A DNA stretch of 64,000 bases from Rugosimonospora sp040255525 (GCA_040255525.1 JBDZVD010000009.1:36476-100475), one strand, 5' to 3'. Shown: positions 23,448 to 31,843, counted from the stretch's first letter. Numbers and translations: made by a program. Notes: generated by a model not told the origin, from the letters alone.

Positions 23448-24902
23448 TCAGCTGAGCAGGGCGCCGACGGTCGACCGCAGCGAAGCAGCGACATCCGCCG
23501 AGGTCACTGGTCCGCCCTCGGCCGCGGCACGGCCGGCCATGCCGTGCGCGTACGCCGCCGCGACCGCCGCCCGTACCGCGCTCAGCCCGCCGGCGAGCAG
23601 CGATCCGAGCAGCCCGGAGAGCACGTCGCCGGTACCGCCGGTGGCCAGCGCGGCGGTACCCGTCGGGTTCACCCAGACCTCACGGTCCGGCGACGCCACC
23701 ACGGTACGGTCGCCCTTGAGCAGCACGGTCACGTTGAGCTGGCTGGCCAGCCCGAGAGCGGACGCGACCCGGTCGGCTCCCGGCGGGAACCCGGCCAGCC
23801 TGGTGAACTCCCGGTCGTGCGGGGTCACCACGGCCGGCTGGGACCGCTCGCGCAGCAGCTCCCGCAGCCGCCCGTCGGCGAGCAGGCTGAGCGCGTCGGC
23901 GTCCAGGCACACCGGCACCGGGGCGGCCAGTACCGCCCGCAGCTCCGCGACCGCCCGCTCGTCGGTACCGAGCCCGGACCCGCAGACCCAGGCCTGTACC
24001 CGGCCGGCGCGCTCCACGCTCTCGGTGACGATCACGGACGGGTGCCGCCGCCGTACGTAGTCCGCCGCCGAACCCGCGTACCGGACCATCCCGGTCGGAC
24101 CCGCGCTCGCCCCGGCCACGGACAGCACCGCGGCGCCCGGGTACGTCGAGGAGCCGGTGGCGACCCCGACCACGCCCCGGGTGTACTTGTCCGATTCCCG
24201 CCCGGCGACCGGCCACCAACCCCGGATGTCCTCCCGGTCGGCGACCCGCAGCGCGGGCGGTACCGGCAGCGACAGGCCGATGTCCACCAGGTCCACGATG
24301 CCGGCGCGGGCCGCCCCGGCGCCGACCGCCAGACCCGGCTTGAGGCAGCCGAACGTGACGGTGACGTCCGCACTGACCGCCTCGCCGGGTACCTCGCCGG
24401 TGTCCGGATCGACGCCCGACGGGACATCGACGGCCACGATGATCGAGCGCCCGCCGTCGGACGCGGTGGCGGTCACCGCGGCCGACACCACCGACGCCGC
24501 GGTCGGCCGCAGGCCGCCCCTGCCCCCGATGCCCACGACGCCGTCGAGGACCAGGTCCACCACGTCCGGCGCGGCGTCCACGGTCAGCCCGCCGGCCGCC
24601 CGCAGCGCGGCGAGGCCACCGGCGTGGGCGCGATCCGGATCCAGCAGCAGCGCGCGCACCGCGACCCCCCGCGTCGCCAACCGCGCGCCCGCGTACAGCG
24701 CGTCACCGCCGTTGTCCCCGGCGCCGACGAGCAGCAGCACCCGCCGCGCGTACACCGAGCCGAACCGGTCGGCGAGCAACCGCGCGCACCTGCGGGCCAG
24801 GCCGGCCGCGGCCCGCTGCATCAGCGTGCCGGCCGGCAGGGTGTCCATCAGTGCCTTCTCGGCGGCCCGCACGTCGGAAACCCGCCACGCTCCGGTGCTC
24901 AT
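23448..24902 (-). CDS. nnr: Bifunctional NAD(P)H-hydrate epimerase / ADP-dependent dehydratase
   Basis: A 484-residue fusion that repairs damaged NAD(P)H hydrate. The epimerase half (about 1-215) has LLVGAGDNGGDALYAGA and VAVDVPSGVDPDTG. The dehydratase half (about 230-484) has KYTRGVVGVATG, LDADALSLLADG, VVTPHDREFTRLAG and the ATP-site TGGTGDVLSGLLG. Both activities in one chain is the usual bacterial layout. The ATG overlaps the acpS stop (ATGA). Confidence 0.95.
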   Translation of the reverse strand: MSTGAWRVSDVRAAEKALMDTLPAGTLMQRAAAGLARRCARLLADRFGSVYARRVLLLVGAGDNGGDALYAGARLATRGVAVRALLLDPDRAHAGGLAALRAAGGLTVDAAPDVVDLVLDGVVGIGGRGGLRPTAASVVSAAVTATASDGGRSIIVAVDVPSGVDPDTGEVPGEAVSADVTVTFGCLKPGLAVGAGAARAGIVDLVDIGLSLPVPPALRVADREDIRGWWPVAGRESDKYTRGVVGVATGSSTYPGAAVLSVAGASAGPTGMVRYAGSAADYVRRRHPSVIVTESVERAGRVQAWVCGSGLGTDERAVAELRAVLAAPVPVCLDADALSLLADGRLRELLRERSQPAVVTPHDREFTRLAGFPPGADRVASALGLASQLNVTVLLKGDRTVVASPDREVWVNPTGTAALATGGTGDVLSGLLGSLLAGGLSAVRAAVAAAYAHGMAGRAAAEGGPVTSADVAASLRSTVGALLS

Positions 24903-25300
24903 CCAGCGCCACCCACTCCGTCCCGGCGGTCGTCCGCCTCCGCGACCACCATGGCCGACGCGATGCCGCCGTCGTGCGACAGCGACAGGTGCCAGCGGTC
25001 GATGTCCCGCTGGGCGGCGGCCGCCGCGACCGTGCCCGAGACGGTCAGCCACGGCCGGCCGTCCGGGTCGGAGACGACCTCGCAGTCGTGCCAGTGCAGC
25101 CCGGCGGGGGCGCCCAGCGACTTGGCCACCGCCTCCTTCGCGGCGAACCGGGCGGCCAGCGACTCCGGGGAGCGCGGATGACCCGACCGCGTGGTGCGTT
25201 CGGCCTCGGTGAACAGGCGGTCGGCCAGCAGCGGGGTGCGGGCCAGCGCGCGGGCGAACCGCTCGACGAGCACGACGTCCATGCCGACAGCCACGATCAC
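24899..25300 (-). CDS. acpS: Holo-[acyl-carrier-protein] synthase
   Basis: A 133-residue 4'-phosphopantetheinyl transferase that activates acyl carrier protein from CoA. Signature blocks are VGMDVVLVERFARAL with the Mg-binding Asp and SLAARFAAKEAVAKSLG with Glu and Lys. LSLSHDGGIASAMVVAE closes the fold. Start GTG at 25298-25300; another GTG two codons on is possible. The last residues (RRDGVGGAG) form a loose tail. Coupled to nnr by a four-base overlap. Confidence 0.94.
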   Translation of the reverse strand: MIVAVGMDVVLVERFARALARTPLLADRLFTEAERTTRSGHPRSPESLAARFAAKEAVAKSLGAPAGLHWHDCEVVSDPDGRPWLTVSGTVAAAAAQRDIDRWHLSLSHDGGIASAMVVAEADDRRDGVGGAG

Positions 25301-25359
25301 ACATCAACCCTAGGGGACCGGCCATCGACCGGCACGCGCCATGCTCACCCGGCGGGCGG

Positions 25360-27336
25360 TCACTCCACGGTCACTGACTTGGCCAGGTTGCGAGGCTGGT
25401 CGACATCGTGCCCGCGGGACGCCGCGATCTCGCAGGCCAGCACCTGCAACGGTACGGTCGTCACCAGCGGAGCCAGAAGCGTCGGCGTACGGGGTACCCG
25501 GACCACGTCGTCCGCGTACGGCAGCACCGCGTCGTCGCCCTCCTCGGCGATCACAATGGTGCGCGCTCCCCGGGCCCGGATCTCCTGGATGTTCGACACG
25601 ATCTTGTCGTGGAGCACCCCCCGCCCGGCCGGCGACGGGACCACGCACACCACCGGGGTGCCCTCGTCGATCAGGGCGATCGGGCCGTGCTTGAGTTCGC
25701 CGGCCGCGAACCCCTCGGCGTGCATGTACGCCAGCTCCTTGAGCTTGAGCGCACCCTCCAGGGCCACCGGGTACCCGACGTGCCGCCCGATGAACAGCAC
25801 GCTGCGCGAGTGGGCCAGTTCCCGGGCCAGCTCCCGTACCGGCTCCATCGTGGTCAGCACCTCTTCGACCTTGGACGGCATGGCCTGCAACTGGGCCACC
25901 ACGGCACCGACCTCGTCCGCGTACTTGATGCCCCGCACGTGCGAGAGGTGCAGCCCGACGAGGTAGCAGGCGACCAACTGGGTGACGAACGCCTTGGTGG
26001 AGGCGACCGCGACCTCCGGCCCGGCGTGCGTGTAGAGCACGCCGTCCGACTCCCGCGGGATCGTCGACCCGTTGGTGTTGCAGATCGCGAGTACCCGCGC
26101 CTTCTGCTCCTTGGCGTGGCGCAGCGCCATCAGGGTGTCCATCGTCTCGCCGGACTGCGAGATGGCCACCACCAGCGTGGAGCGGTCCAGCACCGGGTCC
26201 CGGTACCGGAACTCGCTGGCCAGCTCGACCTCGCAGGGCAGCCGGGTCCAGTGCTCGATCGCGTACTTGGCGACCATGCCGGCGTGGTACGACGTGCCGC
26301 ACGCGACGATGAAGACCTTGTCGATGTCCCGAAGGTCCTGATCGGTGAGCCGGACCTCGTCGAGCGCGATGTCGCCGGCCTCGGTGAGCCGGCCGATCAG
26401 CGTCTCGGCCAGCGCCTGAGGCTGCTCGGCGATCTCCTTGAGCATGAAGTAGTCGTACCCGCCCTTTTCCGCGGCGGACGCGTCCCAGTCGATGTGGAAG
26501 TCCTTGCCGGCCGTGGTGCTGCCGGCGAAGTCGGTGATCACGATCTCGTCCGGCGTGATCGTCACGACCTGGTCCTGGCCCAGCTCGATCGCGTCCCGGG
26601 TGTGCTCGATGAACGCCGAGACGTCGCTGGCCAGATAGTTCTCGCCGGCCCCGCGGCCGACCACGAGCGGGGAGTTGCGGCGCGCGCCGACCACGGTACC
26701 GGGAGCGTTGGCGTCCACCGCGAGGAGCGTGAAGGCGCCCTCCAGCCGCCGGCAGACCCGCCGCATGGCCTCGGCCAGGTCGGCGACGTCCGGCTTCTCC
26801 AGCTCAGCGCAGAGCAGGTGGGCGACGCACTCGGTGTCGGTGTCGCTGGCGAACTCGACGTCGCACCCCTCCAGTTCGTCGCGGAGCTGCGCGAAGTTTT
26901 CGATGATCCCGTTGTGGATCACACCGACCCGGCAGTCCGAGGACAGGTGCGGGTGCGCGTTGCGGTCCGTCGGGCCGCCGTGGGTGGCCCACCGGGTATG
27001 GCCGATGGCCGTCGTACCCCCGGAGATGCCCAGCGGCGTCGTGCCGTCCTTGCCGAACGATTCCCGCCGGCTCATCACCGGTTCGCCGGCCGGCAGGTCA
27101 TCGGCGCTCAGCGGCTGGTCGACCGCCGCACCGTCGGGCGCGTGCCAGTCGGCGCGCTCGACGAGCGCCTTCTCCAGGTTGGCGAGCTTGCCGGCGCGCT
27201 TGCAGACCAGAAGCTCGCCGTCGGCGACGACCGCCACCCCCGCCGAGTCGTACCCGCGATACTCCAGCCGGCGCAGGCCATCAAGCACGATTCCCAGCGC
27301 CGGTCGGGCGCCCGTATACCCCACGATGCCGCACAC
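25360..27336 (-). CDS. glmS: Glucosamine-fructose-6-phosphate aminotransferase
   Basis: A 658-residue enzyme making glucosamine-6-P from fructose-6-P and glutamine, the entry to cell-wall amino sugars. The N-terminal nucleophile is Cys2 in MCGIVGYTG, and RWATHGGPTDRNAHPH lies in the glutaminase domain. Two SIS domains follow (ACGTSYHAGM, ISQSGETMDT). It is about 35-40 residues longer than usual because of an insertion between about residues 70 and 108 (a charged, Pro/Gly-rich stretch before the IGHTRWATHG loop). GTG start. The palindrome at 27357-27379 lies just upstream. glmM lies 163 bases upstream, so the two are probably separately promoted. Confidence 0.96.
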   Translation of the reverse strand: MCGIVGYTGARPALGIVLDGLRRLEYRGYDSAGVAVVADGELLVCKRAGKLANLEKALVERADWHAPDGAAVDQPLSADDLPAGEPVMSRRESFGKDGTTPLGISGGTTAIGHTRWATHGGPTDRNAHPHLSSDCRVGVIHNGIIENFAQLRDELEGCDVEFASDTDTECVAHLLCAELEKPDVADLAEAMRRVCRRLEGAFTLLAVDANAPGTVVGARRNSPLVVGRGAGENYLASDVSAFIEHTRDAIELGQDQVVTITPDEIVITDFAGSTTAGKDFHIDWDASAAEKGGYDYFMLKEIAEQPQALAETLIGRLTEAGDIALDEVRLTDQDLRDIDKVFIVACGTSYHAGMVAKYAIEHWTRLPCEVELASEFRYRDPVLDRSTLVVAISQSGETMDTLMALRHAKEQKARVLAICNTNGSTIPRESDGVLYTHAGPEVAVASTKAFVTQLVACYLVGLHLSHVRGIKYADEVGAVVAQLQAMPSKVEEVLTTMEPVRELARELAHSRSVLFIGRHVGYPVALEGALKLKELAYMHAEGFAAGELKHGPIALIDEGTPVVCVVPSPAGRGVLHDKIVSNIQEIRARGARTIVIAEEGDDAVLPYADDVVRVPRTPTLLAPLVTTVPLQVLACEIAASRGHDVDQPRNLAKSVTVE

Positions 27337-27356
27337 TCGCTCGACCTTACCAGAGT

Positions 27357-27379
27357 TTCGCGCAATGGTGCTGCGCGAA
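27357..27379 (-). promoter_or_regulatory. Inverted repeat in the glmS promoter region
   Basis: TTCGCGCA (27357-27364), 7 bases, TGCGCGAA (27372-27379), 21 bases before the glmS start in the most AT-rich part of the glmM-glmS gap. It looks like an operator for a dimeric regulator. The factor is unknown. Confidence 0.45.
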
Positions 27380-27499
27380 TTGCTGATATTCGCTCAAGCG
27401 ATTTGCGCACTAGCTGGACGACGACGGACTGATGCTGACAAATCGCTCACAGGGACGGCCGCGCAAGGCGAGCACCTTCCGCGGTACCGACCCGGGTGG

Positions 27500-28840
27500 T
27501 CAGGCCGGGCTGGCCGCCCTGACCACGGTCGCGATCCGCTCGGCCACGGCGCCCGCCAGATCCTCGGTCGGCGCCTCGACCATCACGCGTACCAACTGCT
27601 CTGTACCCGAAGGACGGAGCAGTACCCGTCCCTCGTCGCCCAATTCGGAGGTCGCGTCCGCTACCGCCGCCTCGACGTCCGGCGCGGAGGCGGCCGAGGA
27701 CCGGTCCGCCACCGGTACGTTGATCAGAACCTGGGGCAGCTTCGTGACCACGGCGGCCAACTCGGAAAGCGTCTTGCCGGTCGAGGCCAGCCGGGCCATC
27801 AGGTGCAGGCCGGTAAGGGTGCCGTCCCCGGTCGTGGCGTGCCCCGGCATCACCACGTGCCCGCTCTGCTCCCCGCCCAGCGCGAACCGGCCGCCGCGCA
27901 ACGCCTCGAGCACGTACCGGTCGCCGACCCTCGTCTCGACCAGCCGGATCCCGGCGGTCGACATGGCCAGCCGCAGGCCGAGGTTGCTCATCACGGTCGC
28001 GACCAGCGTGTTGTCGGTCAGCGTGCCGGCTTCCTGCATCGCCAGCGCCAGGATCGCCATGATCTGGTCGCCGTCGACCTCTTCACCCGTCGCGGTGACC
28101 GCCAGGCACCGGTCCGCGTCACCGTCGTGCGCGATGCCGAGGTCGGCACTGTGTTCGAGGACGGCGGCCCGGACCGTGGACAGGTGCGTCGAACCGCAGC
28201 CGTCGTTGATGTTGAGACCGTCCGGCTCCGCATGGATGGCGATCACCCGCGCGCCGGCCCGCTCGTACGCCGCCGGTGCCGCCTCGGACGCCGCCCCGTT
28301 GGCGCAGTCCACCACGACGGTCAGCCCGTCGAGCCGGTGCGGTACCGAGTCGACCAGGTGGTCGACGTAGTGCTCGACCCCGTCGATCAGGTCGTGTACC
28401 CGGCCCACCTCGGCCCCGGTCGGCCGGTCGAAGGGCGCCCCCATGCCCGCCTCGATCGCGTCCTCGATCTCGTCCGGGAGCTTGTGCCCACCCGCGGCGA
28501 ACAGCTTGATCCCGTTGTCCGGCATCGGGTTGTGCGACGCCGAGATCATCACACCGAGATCGGCTTTGGCGTCCCCGACCAGGTACGCGACGCCCGGAGT
28601 GGGGATCACGCCGACTCGGATCACCGTCGCGCCCGCGCTGGCCAGGCCGGCCACCACGGCGGCCTCCAGCATCTCGCCGCTGGCCCGCGAGTCCCGCCCG
28701 ACCATAGCCACCGGCGGGTGGCTGCGATCCCGCTCTGCCAGCGTGTGCGCCGCCGACACCGCGAGCGACAGCGCCAGTTCGGGCGTCAGGTTCGCGTTCG
28801 CCCGGCCGCGGACGCCGTCGGTGCCGAAAAGCCGACCCAT
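27500..28840 (-). CDS. glmM: Phosphoglucosamine mutase
   Basis: A 446-residue enzyme that converts glucosamine-6-P to glucosamine-1-P on the way to UDP-GlcNAc. The phospho-serine is in MISASHNPMPDNGIK. The metal loop is AHDGDADRCLAV, sugar-binding GGEQSGHVV is present, and the phosphate-binding RPSGTEQLVRVM block closes the chain. The ATG at 28838-28840 has GGAGG 8 bases upstream, directly after an intrinsic terminator that separates it from rpsI. With glmS it forms the amino-sugar branch. Confidence 0.97.
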   Translation of the reverse strand: MGRLFGTDGVRGRANANLTPELALSLAVSAAHTLAERDRSHPPVAMVGRDSRASGEMLEAAVVAGLASAGATVIRVGVIPTPGVAYLVGDAKADLGVMISASHNPMPDNGIKLFAAGGHKLPDEIEDAIEAGMGAPFDRPTGAEVGRVHDLIDGVEHYVDHLVDSVPHRLDGLTVVVDCANGAASEAAPAAYERAGARVIAIHAEPDGLNINDGCGSTHLSTVRAAVLEHSADLGIAHDGDADRCLAVTATGEEVDGDQIMAILALAMQEAGTLTDNTLVATVMSNLGLRLAMSTAGIRLVETRVGDRYVLEALRGGRFALGGEQSGHVVMPGHATTGDGTLTGLHLMARLASTGKTLSELAAVVTKLPQVLINVPVADRSSAASAPDVEAAVADATSELGDEGRVLLRPSGTEQLVRVMVEAPTEDLAGAVAERIATVVRAASPA

Positions 28841-28866
28841 CAGGGTTACCTCCAGGAATTCAAAAA

Positions 28867-28904
28867 CCGGGCACGCCACCCCCAGTGAGAGGCAGCGTGC
28901 CCGG
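28867..28904 (-). terminator. Intrinsic terminator after rpsI
   Basis: A perfect 10-base-pair stem (CCGGGCACGC at 28867-28876 with GCGTGCCCGG at 28895-28904), followed in the rpsI direction by TTTTTG. It lies 26 bases beyond the rpsI stop and 27 bases before glmM, with the glmM ribosome site immediately after. glmM therefore probably depends on readthrough or a hidden promoter. Confidence 0.9.
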
Positions 28905-28930
28905 CTCAGGTTCGGGCAAACAAAAGGAGG

Positions 28931-29401
28931 TCAGCGCTTCGAGTACTGCGGGGCCTTGCGCGCCTTCTTCAGACCATACTTCTTGCTCTCGGTGACACGG
29001 GCGTCACGCGTCAGGAAACCGGCCTTCTTCAGCGCCGGACGCAGGTCGGGGTCCAGGTCGCACAGGGCGCGGGCGATGGCCAGACGCAGCGCGCCCGCCT
29101 GGCCGGTGATTCCACCGCCACGCAGGTTGGCGAAGACGTCGACGTTCTCCACCCGCTCGGTGATCACCAGAGGCTCGCGGACGAGCTGCTGGTGCACCTT
29201 GCTCGGGAAGTAGTTGTCGATGGCCCGGCGGTTGAGGAGGAACTGACCGGTACCCGGAACGATCCGGACCCGGACGATCGCCTCCTTACGGCGGCCCACG
29301 GTCTGGATCGGGCGCTCGCGGCGCACGGCGTCGCCGGCCTGGGGCTTCGCGGCTATCGCGGTCGCCTGCACGGCCTCGGCGGAGCTGTTGGTGTCGGTCA
29401 T
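28931..29401 (-). CDS. rpsI: 30S ribosomal protein S9 (uS9)
   Basis: A 156-residue S9 with an N-terminal extension of about 35 residues. The conserved core has QTVGRRKEAIVRVRIVPGTG and ends KYGLKKARKAPQYSKR, the C-tail that touches P-site tRNA. ATG 29401 is chosen because GAGGAAAGCGTG precedes it; an in-frame GTG at 29440 would overlap the rplM stop but has a poorer ribosome site. Co-transcribed with rplM, 35 bases upstream. Confidence 0.93.
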   Translation of the reverse strand: MTDTNSSAEAVQATAIAAKPQAGDAVRRERPIQTVGRRKEAIVRVRIVPGTGQFLLNRRAIDNYFPSKVHQQLVREPLVITERVENVDVFANLRGGGITGQAGALRLAIARALCDLDPDLRPALKKAGFLTRDARVTESKKYGLKKARKAPQYSKR

Positions 29402-29436
29402 CACGCTTTCCTCGTCGGCACCCACGGCCTGCGCGC

Positions 29437-29880
29437 TCACTGGGCGACCTGCTTGATCTCGAATGGCTGCGGCTGCTGGGCGGCGTGCGGGTGCTCGGCA
29501 CCGGCGTACACCTTCAGCTTCTTGATCAGCTGCCGGCCCAGCCGGTTGTGCGGCAGCATTCCCTTGACCGCCAGCTCGATGGCCCGCTCGGGACGCTTGC
29601 TCAGCAGCTCCTCGTAGCCGACCGCCCTGAGGCCACCCGGGTAGCCCGAGTGCCGGTAGGCGACCTTGGTCTGGCGCTTGTTTCCGGTCAACGCGACCTT
29701 GCCGGCGTTGACGACGATCACGAAGTCGCCCGTGTCCACGTGCGGCGCAAAGGTCGGCTTGTGCTTTCCGCGCAGCAGCGTCGCGGCGTGGGTCGCCAGG
29801 CGGCCCAGCACGACGTCGGAGGCATCGATCACGTGCCAGCGACGCTCGATCTCACCCGGCTTGGGGCTGTACGTACCCAC
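29437..29880 (-). CDS. rplM: 50S ribosomal protein L13 (uL13)
   Basis: A 147-residue L13 with the blocks RRWHVIDASDVVLGRLATHA, GDFVIVVNAGKVALTGNK and MLPHNRLGRQLIKKLKVY. The GTG at 29878-29880 gives the GTYSPKPGEIERR start and normal family length, with ACAGG upstream. An ATG six codons earlier (29898) lacks a ribosome site. In many actinobacteria truA lies directly upstream; here it is 18 kb away. Confidence 0.95.
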   Translation of the reverse strand: MGTYSPKPGEIERRWHVIDASDVVLGRLATHAATLLRGKHKPTFAPHVDTGDFVIVVNAGKVALTGNKRQTKVAYRHSGYPGGLRAVGYEELLSKRPERAIELAVKGMLPHNRLGRQLIKKLKVYAGAEHPHAAQQPQPFEIKQVAQ

Positions 29881-30273
29881 AGGTTTACCTGTCCTCATAA
29901 GGCCGGTCGAACCGCGCGCCAGCGAGGCGCCACAGGCTCGACCAGCCGATCTCTCGGCCGACGTTTCGTTGTTCGGTGCGACTACGCGAAATCACGCGCA
30001 TGAATGTAGCGTACCCGCACGCGGGAACGCATGAACCATCGCACAACAGCAGACAACGATACCCGGTGGCCGCCGACAGGGTCAAACCAGGTCGGGTGCG
30101 GGCACGATGTCCATTCTGTCCGCCCAGTCGAGCATGTCATCCGGGTTTAGCGCAGCCGAAACACCGCAGAAGCCGGGTGGAAATCGGCCTCCGGCACTGT
30201 TGAGCACGTGCACGAGCCACCCCCGGGGATGGGGACGGACCCAGGGGTGATCGCCGAGTTGGCCACTCGGCTG

Positions 30274-30310
30274 CGGTACGGCACCGGCTTCGATGCCGAG
30301 TGCCGTACCG
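30274..30310. repeat. 11-base-pair hairpin in the rplM-nnaR gap
   Basis: CGGTACGGCAC (30274-30284) and GTGCCGTACCG (30300-30310) pair perfectly around a 15-base loop. It abuts the larger inverted repeat whose left arm starts at 30305. Confidence 0.7.
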
Positions 30311-30445
30311 GGAGAGCTGCGGCGTGCCCCGGTGGGGGGGTACGGCCCATGGCGCGGGCGTGGCCTGGGAGCGGATCGACGCCGAGGACGGCGCTGGCCG
30401 GACCCCGTGGACGACCACTCCGGCGCGCCGCAGCTCTCCCCGTAC
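30305..30445. repeat. 20-base inverted repeat spanning 141 bases
   Basis: GTACCGGGAGAGCTGCGGCG (30305-30324) returns as its reverse complement at 30426-30445 with one mismatch, 101 bases apart. The contained segment is GC-rich and not convincingly coding. Possible readings are a structured RNA, a remnant of a small mobile element, or two sites for one protein. Confidence 0.7.
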
Positions 30446-30508
30446 CTCCGCCGTTGCCGTGATCCGGCACCGGCCAACCGGATGAACCGGTCTTAGCAGG
30501 TCCGAAAC

Positions 30509-31774
30509 ATGGCAGAAGCGCCGGCGAAACGGCCGGCCGGCACGGTGAGTGCCATGACACGGGTGACGACCGTGGGACACCGGGGGGCCGAAGGCCCCGG
30601 GGCCGCCGGAGCCGGCGGGCGCGGCGGCGGGCGGCCGAGCATGGGCAGCGGGTCGGGGGCGGGGCCGGTGAGCACGCCGCGGCCGCTGTCCGGGTTCACG
30701 GTCGCGATCGTCGCGGACCGTTGCCGGAACGAGCTGGCCGGGATGCTGGAGCGCCGGGGCGCCCGCGTCGTACTCGCCCCCACGCTGCGTATCGTGCCGC
30801 TGGCCGAGGACGCCCAGCTGCGGGCGGCCACCGAATCGCTGGTGGACAACCCGCCGGACATCCTGGTGGACGACACCGGGGTCGGGCTGCGTGGCTGGCT
30901 CCAGGCAGCGCGGCAGTGGGGCCTGGACGACCGGCTCCGGGCCGCGATCGGCTCGGCGTACCCGCTGGAGACCGGCCCGACGCGCGGCCCGCACGGCGCG
31001 GCAGACCGGGCGGAGCGCGCGGGCTCCGCCGCTTCCGGGCCGGGCGCCGGGCCCCCGGACGGGCCGCTGGAGCGCCTCCTGCGGCAGGGCGTCGCCGGCG
31101 CGAGGGTCGCCGTTGCGCTGCACGGACAGCCGCGACCCGAGCTGCGCGCGGCGCTGGCCGACGCCGGTGCCGAGGTGATCGAGATCCGGCTACACCGTTG
31201 GGTACCTCCGGCCGACCCGACCCCGCTGCGCCGGCTGGTGGACCTCAGCGCCGGCCGGCTGGTTGACGCGCTTGCCTTCACGTCCGCTCCCGCCGTCGGT
31301 GCGCTGCTGCGGGTCGCCGGGCCGGATAGCGTCGCGCTGCTCGCCGCGCTGCGTACCGATGTCGTGGCGGCGTGCCGGGGACCGGTCAGCGCCGTACCGC
31401 TGGCCCGCCGCGGCGTACCCGTCGTGACCCCCGCGCTGCCCCGGCTGACCGGACTGGTCGCCGCGCTGGTCGAGGAGTTGCCGCGCCGGTCCCCGACGCT
31501 CCGGGTCGCCGGACGGGAGGTGGTCCTGCGCGGCCACGCGGCGATGGTGGACGGCACGTTCCGGCCGCTCACACCGGCACCAATGGCCGTGCTGCGCGCG
31601 CTCGCGGCGACCCCGGGTCGGGTGCTGTCCCGGGCGGCGCTGCTCGCCTCGCTACCCCGGGGCGCCGACGAGCACGCGGTAGAGATGGCGGTCGCCCGGC
31701 TCCGTGCGGCGCTGGGCGGCTCCGCGTTCGTGCAGACGGTGGTCAAGCGCGGGTACCGGCTGCGGGTGGACTGA
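30509..31774 (+). CDS. HemD-like domain fused to winged-helix DNA-binding domain (NnaR-like)
   Basis: A 421-residue protein. Residues about 55-330 form a uroporphyrinogen-III synthase (HemD) fold (GFTVAIVADRCRNELAGMLE, then LVDALAFTSAPAVGALLRVA). Residues about 345-421 form an OmpR/PhoB winged helix (LTPAPMAVLRALAATPGRVL, then HAVEMAVARLRAAL, VKRGYRLRVD). This fusion matches NnaR of Streptomyces, a regulator of nitrate/nitrite assimilation genes, not a haem enzyme. Gly/Pro-rich insertions flank the first domain. ATG at 30509 follows AGCAGG; ATG 30554 is an alternative. No haem or nitrate genes adjoin it. It converges on cvnD. Confidence 0.85.
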   Translation: MAEAPAKRPAGTVSAMTRVTTVGHRGAEGPGAAGAGGRGGGRPSMGSGSGAGPVSTPRPLSGFTVAIVADRCRNELAGMLERRGARVVLAPTLRIVPLAEDAQLRAATESLVDNPPDILVDDTGVGLRGWLQAARQWGLDDRLRAAIGSAYPLETGPTRGPHGAADRAERAGSAASGPGAGPPDGPLERLLRQGVAGARVAVALHGQPRPELRAALADAGAEVIEIRLHRWVPPADPTPLRRLVDLSAGRLVDALAFTSAPAVGALLRVAGPDSVALLAALRTDVVAACRGPVSAVPLARRGVPVVTPALPRLTGLVAALVEELPRRSPTLRVAGREVVLRGHAAMVDGTFRPLTPAPMAVLRALAATPGRVLSRAALLASLPRGADEHAVEMAVARLRAALGGSAFVQTVVKRGYRLRVD

Positions 31775-31816
31775 GCCCGGACCGGTCGGCCCGGCTCCGT
31801 CCCGGACCGGTTGACC

Positions 31817-31843
31817 GGCCCGCCCACGAACCCGGGGCGGGCC
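31817..31843. terminator. Bidirectional hairpin between convergent genes
   Basis: GGCCCGCCC (31817-31825) and GGGCGGGCC (31835-31843) form a 9-base-pair stem in the 76-base gap between the NnaR-like gene and cvnD, placed to stop transcripts from both sides. Confidence 0.6.

Larger units (their letters stand above)
29881..30508. other. Intergenic region upstream of rplM, no convincing gene
   Basis: A 628-base gap. It contains the rplM promoter region (about 29950-30060, relatively AT-rich with CCCGCACGCGGG) and, further right, the nested inverted repeats at 30274-30445. Weak open frames occur on both strands. The minus-strand frame ending at 30082 (tail LNPDDMLDWADRMDIVPAPD) looks slightly protein-like and could be a gene remnant, but it has no start context or family I recognise. 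Confidence 0.5.

Noticed and set aside
25301..27499. glmS ribozyme
   Set aside because: No ribozyme core is recognisable upstream of glmS, and it is typical of Firmicutes.
29402..29440. GTG start for rpsI overlapping the rplM stop
   Set aside because: Weaker ribosome site than the ATG at 29401, which has GAGGAAAGCGTG before it. Still possible.
30208..30462. Plus-strand frame of 84 codons in the rplM upstream gap
   Set aside because: Runs through the inverted repeats, low-complexity end, no ribosome site and no recognisable family.
30509..31774. Authentic uroporphyrinogen-III synthase (hemD)
   Set aside because: The C-terminal winged helix and lack of haem genes nearby favour an NnaR-like regulator; catalysis cannot be excluded.
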